Assembly (NCBI GenBank): GCA_030633225.1
Contig: DAOVTF010000014.1
Coordinates: 1 to 13,332 of the forward strand
Length of the DNA stretch: 13,332 bases
Origin: Flavobacteriaceae bacterium
GTDB lineage: Bacteria > Bacteroidota > Bacteroidia > Flavobacteriales > Flavobacteriaceae
Reading direction: 5' to 3'
The position numbers and the translations under genes were made by a program. Below are positions 7,244 through 13,332 of the stretch, piece after piece. Every line of letters starts with the position of its first letter. Positions within the stretch are counted from its first letter, which is position 1. A model generated the notes under the pieces. That model made no database searches and was not told the origin of the DNA. It saw only the letters and a program-made list of their open reading frames with translations.

Positions 7244-7311
7244 AATTTATCTTCAATTTTCAATTCAACAAACAACGCTTGTTAAATTCACATGGTTCAT
7301 ACTACTCTACC

Positions 7312-7319
7312 CAAAGTTA
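7312..7319 (-). promoter_or_regulatory. Bacteroidota -7 promoter box for xerC-hpf
   Basis: Minus strand reads TAACTTTG, an exact TAnnTTTG. It lies just after the rpsU terminator and about 70 nt before the xerC TTG, which is a sensible place. No TTG -33 element is seen at the usual spacing; the upstream region is T-rich. The predicted start site near 7305 would fall about 5 nt before a short open frame at 7265-7300. Confidence 0.6.
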
Positions 7320-7351
7320 CGAAAATTAGTATAAAAAAATAAATTTTTAAC

Positions 7352-7381
7352 AAAAAAAATCCTGCTAATGCAGGATTTTTT
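7352..7381 (-). terminator. Rho-independent terminator after rpsU
   Basis: ATCCTGC (minus 7376-7370) pairs with GCAGGAT (7365-7359) across the loop ATTA, extended by A/T pairs, and is followed by a run of U in the minus transcript (the A-run at 7352-7359 on the plus strand). It ends the rpsU transcript about 40 nt after the stop codon. The A-run/T-run symmetry means it could act in both directions. Confidence 0.88.
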
Positions 7382-7418
7382 AATCTATAAAATAGGTGTA
7401 ATTCAATAATTAATTGAA

Positions 7419-7616
7419 CTAACCTTTTTCTTCAGCGGTTCTTATTGCTTGAACATATTGAGCTTTTTGAATTTGCTTACGTTTAACTACACTTGGTTTT
7501 GTAAACTGTTTACGCTCACGTAGTGTTCTCATAGTTTTGGTTCTGTCAAATTTTCTTTTAAAACGTTTTAACGCTCTGTCTATATTTTCACCATCTTTTA
7601 CTGGTATGATTAACAT
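7419..7616 (-). CDS. rpsU: 30S ribosomal protein bS21
   Basis: Small-subunit protein at the platform next to the 3' end of 16S rRNA. The 65-residue, strongly basic product has the family N-terminus MLIIPVKDGENIDRALKRFKR and helical KFDRTKTMRTLRERKQFTKPS. In Flavobacteriia bS21, with bS18 and bS6, is known to cover the anti-SD of 16S rRNA; residue 54 here is Tyr (KAQY), and from memory a tyrosine near this position contacts the anti-SD in the Flavobacterium johnsoniae ribosome. Unlike the other genes in the window it has a strong SD, and it has its own -7 box and terminator, so it is a monocistronic unit. Probably translationally autoregulated. Confidence 0.97.
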   Translation of the reverse strand: MLIIPVKDGENIDRALKRFKRKFDRTKTMRTLRERKQFTKPSVVKRKQIQKAQYVQAIRTAEEKG

Positions 7617-7623
7617 AGTTTGG

Positions 7624-7634
7624 CACCTCCTTTC
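7624..7634 (-). promoter_or_regulatory. Strong Shine-Dalgarno of rpsU (putative autoregulatory site)
   Basis: The minus strand reads AAAGGAGGTG at 7633-7624; GGAGG ends 9 nt before the rpsU ATG. It can pair over about 10-11 nt with the usual 16S 3' end (CACCUCCUUUC). The other protein genes of this window that I checked (rpoB, rplL, rplJ, rplA, rplK, nusG, tuf, hpf, EEP, PBP) have no such motif. Known work on F. johnsoniae shows that the anti-SD is hidden by bS21 and that rpsU keeps an SD, suggesting that ribosomes lacking bS21 translate rpsU preferentially. Confidence 0.9.
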
Positions 7635-7669
7635 ATAAACTCTACTTTAATGTTATTATTTTAGGGCTG

Positions 7670-7677
7670 CAAATATA
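7670..7677 (-). promoter_or_regulatory. Bacteroidota -7 promoter box for rpsU
   Basis: The minus strand reads TATATTTG, an exact TAnnTTTG, 53 nt before the rpsU ATG, giving a leader of about 45 nt that contains the SD. The -33 TTG is not obvious at normal spacing. The gap 7617-7741 is shared with the divergent gene at 7742, for which the best plus-strand candidate is TATATTTA at 7707-7714, one base off consensus. Confidence 0.65.
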
Positions 7678-7741
7678 CAAAGATTAATTTATTAAAAATA
7701 TTTTCTTATATTTATTTTTTTATTCTAATCCCCCTCATACT

Positions 7742-8767
7742 ATGAATAAGTTTATAAAGGTATTATCTGTTTGTATTTTACTCTTAGTTATTTTTTTAGT
7801 TGGCTTTTATTTTTGGGCATCTTCGCCAAATTTTAGTCCAAATGAATATTCAAAAACCTATATAAATGATTATTCTTCAGCTAAAGATAATGATTCAACT
7901 TTTAGTATTATCACTTACAATATTGGCTATTTAAGTGGCATGACCAATAATTTAGCTATAGAAAAACCCAAATCACTTTATGATAGTAACTTAAAAATTG
8001 TATTGAATCAATTTAAAAAAATAAATGCTGATTTTATTGCTTTCCAAGAAATTGATTTTGCTGCAAAAAGATCGTTCAATATTAATCAACAAAATGAGAT
8101 AGCAAAATTAGGATATAACAATATTGGACAGACGATAAATTGGGATAAGAAATATTTACCCTTTCCAGAATTTCCAATATCAATGCATTATGGAAGAATA
8201 CTTTCCGGACAATCAATTCTAAGTAAATACAAAATCATTGAACAAGAAAGAATTGAATTAGAACGAAATAAAACCAGCCCATTTTATTATGATGCATTTT
8301 ACCTTGACAGGTTAGCTCAGGTTGTAAAATTAAAAATTCAAGAGAAAACACTAGTATTGATCAATGTTCATTTAGAAGCTTTTCATAGAGAAACAAGACT
8401 AAAACAAACAAAAAAAATAATAGAAATCTATAATAAATATAAAGATACTTATCCCACCATTTTATTGGGTGACTTCAATAGTGATGGTGAAATTAAAAAT
8501 GCATCTATAAAATTGTTATTCAATTTATCAAATACAGGTAATGCTATTTATAGTAAAATTGCTGAACCAAAAACTTTTAATTCAAAAGATCCTACTCAGC
8601 GGTTAGATTATATTTTTTATAACAAAAATTTTATTACTTTTATTGATGGTAAATTACTATCAGATTTTAAACAAGCATCTGATCACTTACCTTTATTAAT
8701 GAATTTTAAATTTAAACAAAATAATGGAAAATCTAACAACTCAAAACTCTCAGGTATTAAGCTATAA
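7742..8767 (+). CDS. Membrane-anchored endonuclease/exonuclease/phosphatase (EEP) family hydrolase
   Basis: Metal-dependent phosphoesterase fold (DNase I / exonuclease III / inositol phosphatase superfamily); the substrate cannot be told from sequence. The 341 residues start with a signal-anchor (about 5-25, IKVLSVCILLLVIFLVGFYFW), placing the catalytic domain outside the cytoplasm. The EEP motifs appear in order: TYNIGY with Asn60, FQEID with metal-binding Glu103, NVHLEAF with His210, LGDFNSDG with Asp244 and Asn246, RLDYIFYN with Asp289, and SDHLPLL with Asp314 and His315. All key residues are present, so the enzyme should be active. There is no SD. The last 44 nt overlap the next gene. A sphingomyelinase-like or nuclease role is possible; neither is shown. 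Confidence 0.88.
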   Translation: MNKFIKVLSVCILLLVIFLVGFYFWASSPNFSPNEYSKTYINDYSSAKDNDSTFSIITYNIGYLSGMTNNLAIEKPKSLYDSNLKIVLNQFKKINADFIAFQEIDFAAKRSFNINQQNEIAKLGYNNIGQTINWDKKYLPFPEFPISMHYGRILSGQSILSKYKIIEQERIELERNKTSPFYYDAFYLDRLAQVVKLKIQEKTLVLINVHLEAFHRETRLKQTKKIIEIYNKYKDTYPTILLGDFNSDGEIKNASIKLLFNLSNTGNAIYSKIAEPKTFNSKDPTQRLDYIFYNKNFITFIDGKLLSDFKQASDHLPLLMNFKFKQNNGKSNNSKLSGIKL

Positions 8768-8975
8768 AGAATGGGCTTTAACTATTTTTATTTCAGGTTT
8801 ACCCGTAGTTGGATTAATTATGTTATTGGTATGGGCTTTTAGCGATGATACTAATATTCATAAAAAGAATTGGTCAAAAGGAAGTCTATTAATTATGCTT
8901 TTAGTTTTAATAATAGTGTTTAGTTTTATGTTCTTGTTTGGAGGAATTGCTCTATTATCAAGTTTGAATGATTAG
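8724..8975 (+). CDS. Small two-span membrane protein of unknown function
   Basis: 83-residue product with a short polar N-terminus, two predicted membrane segments (about 17-39 and 53-75) and, between them, a polar loop DDTNIHKKNWSKG. The pattern GLPVVGLIMLLVWAF followed by a loop with Asn and a Lys-Asn-Trp resembles small conserved membrane proteins common in Bacteroidota, but I know no function for them. The gene starts 44 nt inside the EEP gene in a different frame, so the two are almost certainly cotranscribed and perhaps coupled. The start ATG keeps the N-terminal polar segment; a later ATG (MLLVWAF) would fall inside the first membrane segment. It ends 18 nt from the convergent PBP gene with no clear terminator between. 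Confidence 0.75.
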   Translation: MENLTTQNSQVLSYKEWALTIFISGLPVVGLIMLLVWAFSDDTNIHKKNWSKGSLLIMLLVLIIVFSFMFLFGGIALLSSLND

Positions 8976-8993
8976 GTGAAAACAATAATATAA

Positions 8994-11252
8994 TTAGTCC
9001 TTTTTTTTACCGAAAATTCTTTTAAATATCGAATTTTTATTTTTTCTCTTTGCTTTTCGAGAAGCTTTTTTAGAGGCTTTCTCAAATGTTGTATTTTTAT
9101 TTTTAAAAATTCCTTCAAATAATTTTTCGATTTCGGATTCTTCTATGTAATCTTCACAAATCAATGCTTCTTCATAATCAAGAGAAAGCTCTGTAAAATC
9201 CGTGAAATATTTTTTTTTAAGTTTTTTATTATTCTGAACTTTTTGTAATGTTTTTGCCACTAATGGTAGCGCTAAAGTACCACCTGCACCATTGGCTCCA
9301 TTATTAAAATGAATTGAAGGTAATGACGCTCCAACTCTTGTTGCAATTACTAAATTTTGGTTGTAACCTATAAACCAGGCATCAGCATAATCTTGCGAAG
9401 TTCCCGTTTTTCCTGCTAAAGGTAATTTTATACCATAAACATTTCTTATAGATCTACCCGTACCTTCATTTACCGCTTTTTGAAGTATCGCATTTAATAA
9501 TTCGGTGCTTTGCTTATCAAAAACCTTTTCTTTTGGTTTTAAAAACTTATTTTGATATAAAACTTTTCCATCTGCTGTTTTAATTGACGAAATAAATTGA
9601 GGTACCACTTTATTGCCTCCATTTGCAAAGCTTGAATATGCAATTACCATTTCATATAAACTCGCCGTTGCGACACCCAATGCTGATGAAGGTTCATGGG
9701 GTAAAGTTTGTGAAAATCCTAAATTCTTCCATGTATCTTCAAGAATTGTAAAAGGAGTTTGTAAGAATAAATTTACTGTGGGTATATTCATTGACTTCGC
9801 TAATGAAGCAGCTATAGAATACTTCCCTCCCAAACTATGATCATAATTTTGAGGTTGCCAATTTTCAAAATCGGTTAAAACCAAATTATCATTGTCTAAA
9901 TATTGGCAAGGCATTGCTCCTAATTGTAAAGCTGTTGCATACAAAATAGGCTTAAATGCAGATGCCGTTTGTCTTTGAGCAAAAATTTGATCATATGGCT
10001 GTGTCCTAAAATCAATACCACCAATCCATGTTTTAATAGCACCATTATTAGGGTCAATTGCTATAAACCCAGCGTGTAATAATGTTAATTCATGTTTTAA
10101 ACTATCTCTAACAGAAATTGAATCCGAATAAAACCCTTTCCATGAGAACAATTCTCTTTTCTTTTTAACATCAGCTTCTTTTGTTAAGTTGAGTCTAACA
10201 ATTTCTTTATTAACTAATTTTGCTAAAAAAGTTTTACTTGTCCCACTTTTATATTGTTTACTAATTCTTCTTTGCATTTTAGCCAAGTGACTTTCATAGG
10301 CTTGTAAAGCATAATTTTGCAAATTGAGGTTCAAGGTTGTTTTAATTATCAATCCGCTTTTGCGGATATCATAAATAGTATCAGAAACTTTGTTGATCTC
10401 ATCTATAATTTTATTCGCTTCTTTCTTTACTTGAACCAAAAAATAATTTGCTGGCCCTTCTGATTCTAAATTGGCATAATCTAGTTTTAAGGGCAATTTC
10501 TTTTTAGATTCAGCAAATTCTTTATCCAAATAATCATATTTAACCATTTGATCTAACACAACATTTCGACGAATTAATGCATGATCAGGGTAAAGTCTTG
10601 GATTATAATAGGTGTTTGCTTTCAATATTCCGATCAATACAGCAGCTTCTTCAACTTTAATATCAACAACACTTTTATTAAAAAACCTTCTTGAAGCCGC
10701 TTCAATTCCTAATACATTTTCGCCAAAAGGAACCGTATTTAAATACAGAGTAAGTATATCTTCTTTACTATAAATTTTCTCTAATCTTTGAGCTAAAACA
10801 ACTTCTTTTAATTTATTAACTGGCATTGTTATAGGGCCATAATTATTACGACCATACATATTCTTTGCTAATTGTTGGGTAATTGTACTACCACCTCCCG
10901 AACTTTTTTGTTGTAATAAAATAGATTTGAATAAAACACGAAATAAACTTCTGGAGTCAACTCCTTCATGCTCAAAATACCTTGCATCTTCAGTCGAAAT
11001 TAATGCATTAACCACATACTTTGGTAATTGTTTATATTCAATGTTTGTACGATTTTTTGCATAATATTTTCCAATTATACTTCCATTATCAGATAAAACA
11101 AGTGAAGAAGTTTCATTTTTAAAATCTTTTAATTCAAGTTCTGTAAATAAATGCCCAAATACACCATAATAAACAGCAGCAAAAAATAATCCAAAAATTA
11201 TAATTGCTAGGAGTATTAATTTAATTGCAAGTTTTAAAAGTTTTTTTACCAT
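8994..11252 (-). CDS. Class A penicillin-binding protein (PBP1A-type glycosyltransferase/transpeptidase)
   Basis: Bifunctional peptidoglycan synthase in the inner membrane (mrcA/ponA-like): polymerises lipid II and cross-links stem peptides. The 752 residues comprise a membrane anchor (about 7-30), the GT51 glycosyltransferase (about 50-240) with STEDARYFEHEGVD containing catalytic Glu88, GGGSTITQQLAKN (119-131) and the KLKEVVLAQRLEK region, a linker, and the transpeptidase (about 395-670) with SAFK (Ser431 nucleophile, Lys434), SMN (487-489) and KTGT (615-618). All catalytic motifs are intact. The tail (about 718-752) is very lysine-rich, ends KRIFGKKKD, and should be cytoplasmic only if it re-crosses the membrane; as drawn it is periplasmic. 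No SD. A -7 box lies at 11284-11291. It is not PBP1C, as the domain order and SAFK motif fit PBP1A. Confidence 0.95.
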   Translation of the reverse strand: MVKKLLKLAIKLILLAIIIFGLFFAAVYYGVFGHLFTELELKDFKNETSSLVLSDNGSIIGKYYAKNRTNIEYKQLPKYVVNALISTEDARYFEHEGVDSRSLFRVLFKSILLQQKSSGGGSTITQQLAKNMYGRNNYGPITMPVNKLKEVVLAQRLEKIYSKEDILTLYLNTVPFGENVLGIEAASRRFFNKSVVDIKVEEAAVLIGILKANTYYNPRLYPDHALIRRNVVLDQMVKYDYLDKEFAESKKKLPLKLDYANLESEGPANYFLVQVKKEANKIIDEINKVSDTIYDIRKSGLIIKTTLNLNLQNYALQAYESHLAKMQRRISKQYKSGTSKTFLAKLVNKEIVRLNLTKEADVKKKRELFSWKGFYSDSISVRDSLKHELTLLHAGFIAIDPNNGAIKTWIGGIDFRTQPYDQIFAQRQTASAFKPILYATALQLGAMPCQYLDNDNLVLTDFENWQPQNYDHSLGGKYSIAASLAKSMNIPTVNLFLQTPFTILEDTWKNLGFSQTLPHEPSSALGVATASLYEMVIAYSSFANGGNKVVPQFISSIKTADGKVLYQNKFLKPKEKVFDKQSTELLNAILQKAVNEGTGRSIRNVYGIKLPLAGKTGTSQDYADAWFIGYNQNLVIATRVGASLPSIHFNNGANGAGGTLALPLVAKTLQKVQNNKKLKKKYFTDFTELSLDYEEALICEDYIEESEIEKLFEGIFKNKNTTFEKASKKASRKAKRKNKNSIFKRIFGKKKD

Positions 11253-11283
11253 GGAAAGCGATTGTATTCAAAAACTATGTTTT

Positions 11284-11291
11284 CAAATATA
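11284..11291 (-). promoter_or_regulatory. Bacteroidota -7 promoter box for the class A PBP gene
   Basis: The minus strand reads TATATTTG, an exact TAnnTTTG and identical to the rpsU box, 32 nt before the ATG. A TTG triplet upstream lies 28 nt from the box, longer than the usual 17-23, so the -33 element is uncertain. It sits in the 66-nt gap after the preceding gene and suggests separate transcription of the PBP gene. Confidence 0.55.
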
Positions 11292-11318
11292 GTAAAATTA
11301 GAAGATTACTTTTTAAAT

Positions 11319-11984
11319 TCAATTTTTTGTCACAACTAGAGTTGCCACATAACCAGTTAATATATTCCATTCATTAGAAGCCAGTAAATTACCATTACCA
11401 TCAAAAACTCTAAATTCTGCAGTATTAGGCCCAGATGTTCCTTGATTTAAAGCTTCAATATCAATTCTATTAAAACCTTCTTTTAAATCAATATCAATCA
11501 TATAAAAACCTCCTTGTAAAATAATATTCGATCTAATCACCTTTTCATTTAGATATAATCGAACTCTATCTCCATCAACATAACTATGGTCTCTGCATTC
11601 TATTCTAATTTTTTTTGTATTGGTCTCTAATTTACCAAGTTCTAATTTTGTTTTAATTTTAACTTTACTCACATCTTGTCCATTCCAAAACTTTTTTACA
11701 AGAACATCTTTTTCAACTGGAAGATTATCTTGCATTTTTCGAGGTTTATTATTAATCACCTCATATTTCGGAAAATTACTAGAAATGTCATTTAAAGTTC
11801 CAAAAAGAGTTATAGATTCTCCTTTATCTACAGAATTAAATGATTTTTTAATATCTGTACTTTTTTCTTCAGGTTGAAAAATAAAAGCGTCCGTTTTAAT
11901 AACTTCACTATTATCAATCTGTGCAAACAAATTAATATAAGAAATTAAGAAAAATAGAAGAAAATAACTTTTAGTAATTCGCAT
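11319..11984 (-). CDS. Secreted protein of unknown function with conserved C-terminal domain
   Basis: 221 residues. A Sec signal peptide (about 1-21, ITKSYFLLFFLISYINLFA) is followed by cleavage before Gln22, the common Bacteroidota pattern; there is no lipobox Cys. A low-complexity polar region (22-90) precedes a probable beta-sandwich-like domain (about 93-221) with IRIECRDHSYVDGDRVRLYLN (127-146 approximately), EGFNRIDIEALNQGTSGPNTAEFRVFD and a C-terminal strand GYVATLVVTKN. Asp-rich turns could bind metal, but that is a guess. I do not recognise a named family. No T9SS sorting tail is evident. It precedes the PBP gene by 66 nt. Its own promoter in the 88-nt gap 11985-12072 is not clear; the best element is TATTTTG (12025-12019), one base short of consensus. 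Confidence 0.82.
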   Translation of the reverse strand: MRITKSYFLLFFLISYINLFAQIDNSEVIKTDAFIFQPEEKSTDIKKSFNSVDKGESITLFGTLNDISSNFPKYEVINNKPRKMQDNLPVEKDVLVKKFWNGQDVSKVKIKTKLELGKLETNTKKIRIECRDHSYVDGDRVRLYLNEKVIRSNIILQGGFYMIDIDLKEGFNRIDIEALNQGTSGPNTAEFRVFDGNGNLLASNEWNILTGYVATLVVTKN

Positions 11985-12072
11985 TTATACAATTAATAAA
12001 TATTGATTTTAAAAGCGGCAAAATACAAATTAAACAATATTTTTTTATTAAAACTTTATTAAAATTTAAGAA

Positions 12073-13332
12073 CTATTTTTTTAACTGTCGTTGAATTTTT
12101 TTAATTGCATTTTCAATAGATTTATCAGGTTCAATGACATTGTATTCTCCCCAAAATTCAGGATCAGAAAAACCTGTAGCCTTATCATTTAAAATAATAT
12201 TAGTTTTTAATTTTTCTTTATTTTTTAAACCAATATTATTTTTATTTACTTCCCAATCTGTTACTGCCATTTCAATAGTTAAATGATATTGTGAGTTAAA
12301 GAGTTTTTTATTCCAGTCTATTTTAAAACTTAATTCAATTCGGCTATAGCCAAAATACCATTTCCCTTTATTCAATCTATAATCAACTATATACTTTGTT
12401 TTGATTGGTATTACATCTGCTTTAGCTGGTTTTTTCTTAACAAAATACTTACTCGCCTTTTGTAAATTTTCTAAATTTAAACTAAAAACTGCTTTAATTA
12501 ACGCGTATGATTGAGCCTCGATATATAATTTTCCTTGATAAAAGGGTTCAATAACAGTACTATTTTGGATGAAATTAATAACATAAACCGTTTTATTATT
12601 CATGCTAATAACTTTATCAAAAGTAAAATTATAGATCTCAAAAATATCACTTGCAAAAAACATATTGTGATTTTTTATCATATCCATATTTAAATTATTA
12701 TACGGACCACCTTGCAGTTTAATCACTAAAGTGTCAATTTTTCTATAATCTGTACTTTTTCTTGCCCTATATAGTTTCACATAATCTTTATTATTTGATT
12801 TATATGGGTATTTATAAATGTCAATAACTGCTTCTGATAATGAAGCGTAACTTTTCTTCTTTTTAATGGATTCACGATAAAAGGCTTTCATTATAACTGG
12901 TTCATTAAAGTAATTTTTTTGCCTATTATCCATCATTTTATTTACAATAATAATTGGATCTTTTGTAGTTAGATTTACATTAGGTAAATTTTCAAAGGAC
13001 TCTTCAAGTTTTATAATATATTTATCTGAATCAAATTTAGACAATAAAATAACCTTATTATTAAATCCTAAATAGGTTATAGTTATGTTATTATCTGTCA
13101 AATTTTTAGGCACTTTTAATAAAAATTCGCCATCGATATTTGAAATGGTTGATATATTAGTGTTATTTAAAACTATACTGGCAAATTCCAAGGGTTTTTT
13201 GGTTTTACCATCTACAATTTTACCTGAATATTCAGTGAAATCTGAAATTTGATTTACCTGAGCAGATATTGAATCTATACTTTTAAAATATCCTACAAAC
13301 ATTAAAGAAAATAGGATAACATATACTAAACC
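12073..13332 (-). CDS. Secreted CarboxypepD_reg-like domain protein, 5' end outside window
   Basis: The frame stays open to the right edge. The ATG at 13302 is not the likely start, because the ten codons upstream read GLVYVILFSL, which with the following MFVGYFKSIDSISA completes a signal peptide cut before Gln (SISA/Q). So the gene begins beyond 13332. Counting from that ATG, a CarboxypepD_reg-like beta-sandwich covers about 25-103 (YSGKIVDGKTKKPLEFASIV, then DGEFLLKVP). The region 110-409 is a conserved, beta-rich, mostly unassigned part including FYQGKLYIEAQSYALIKAVFSL, which recalls LolA-like or outer-membrane sorting folds (inference), and ends FWGEYNVIEPDKSIENAIKK. There is no TonB plug or long barrel, so it is not a SusC/TonB receptor. 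Likely acts in the periplasm or at the cell surface; function unknown. Confidence 0.8.
   Translation of the reverse strand, partial: GLVYVILFSLMFVGYFKSIDSISAQVNQISDFTEYSGKIVDGKTKKPLEFASIVLNNTNISTISNIDGEFLLKVPKNLTDNNITITYLGFNNKVILLSKFDSDKYIIKLEESFENLPNVNLTTKDPIIIVNKMMDNRQKNYFNEPVIMKAFYRESIKKKKSYASLSEAVIDIYKYPYKSNNKDYVKLYRARKSTDYRKIDTLVIKLQGGPYNNLNMDMIKNHNMFFASDIFEIYNFTFDKVISMNNKTVYVINFIQNSTVIEPFYQGKLYIEAQSYALIKAVFSLNLENLQKASKYFVKKKPAKADVIPIKTKYIVDYRLNKGKWYFGYSRIELSFKIDWNKKLFNSQYHLTIEMAVTDWEVNKNNIGLKNKEKLKTNIILNDKATGFSDPEFWGEYNVIEPDKSIENAIKKIQRQLKK

Noticed and set aside
8976..8993. Bidirectional terminator between the convergent small membrane protein and PBP genes
   Set aside because: The gap is only 18 nt and, apart from the T-run at 9001-9008 inside the PBP gene, contains no hairpin.
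9613..9840. Plus-strand open frame of 75 codons
   Set aside because: Lies antisense within the transpeptidase region of the PBP gene; no independent support.
11620..11877. Plus-strand open frame of 85 codons
   Set aside because: Antisense to the secreted-protein gene, which has a clear signal peptide in the opposite direction.
1..13332. CRISPR array, insertion sequence, toxin-antitoxin or defence genes
   Set aside because: No spaced direct repeats, transposase motifs or defence-type domains were found; all larger reading frames are accounted for.

Overview
The window is AT-rich core-genome DNA from a member of the Bacteroidota, most probably a Flavobacteriia/Flavobacteriaceae species. The evidence is RpoB, EF-Tu, bS21 and XerC sequences of flavobacterial type, an almost complete lack of Shine-Dalgarno (SD) sequences, several exact copies of the Bacteroidota -7 promoter element TAnnTTTG, signal peptides cut before Gln (A/Q), and a CarboxypepD_reg-like surface protein.

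Region 1 (about 1-7680, all minus strand) is a translation and transcription block. In the direction of transcription it reads rpsU (bS21), a strong terminator, xerC, hpf, a second strong terminator, tRNA-Thr(TGT), tRNA-Tyr(GTA), tRNA-Gly(TCC), tRNA-Thr(GGT), tuf, tRNA-Trp(CCA), secE, nusG, rplK, rplA, rplJ, rplL and rpoB (cut by the window edge). The order Thr-Tyr-Gly-Thr-tuf followed by secE-nusG-rplKAJL-rpoB is also found in E. coli, so this is a very old gene order. The products work together: charged tRNAs and EF-Tu feed the ribosome, the L11/L1/L10/L12 proteins build the stalks, NusG links transcription to translation, SecE belongs to the translocon, Hpf stores idle ribosomes, and RpoB is the RNA polymerase beta subunit. 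Hairpins after tuf and between rplL and rpoB could set relative expression along the block.

Region 2 (7742-8975, plus strand) is a small divergent unit: a membrane-anchored endonuclease/exonuclease/phosphatase-fold enzyme, overlapped by 44 nt by a gene for an 83-residue protein with two membrane segments.

Region 3 (8994-13332, minus strand) holds cell-envelope genes: a class A penicillin-binding protein, a secreted protein of unknown function, and a secreted protein with a CarboxypepD_reg-like domain whose start lies beyond the right edge.

I see no mobile element, CRISPR array, phage gene or obvious new multi-gene system. The most interesting element is the rpsU leader, which carries a strong SD although the other genes here do not; this fits the known bS21 autoregulation in Flavobacteriia whose anti-SD is sequestered. 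Less well explained are the perfect hairpin between rplL and rpoB, a structured spacer inside the tRNA cluster, a tiny open frame in the xerC leader, TTG starts on rpoB and xerC, and the unassigned secreted proteins.
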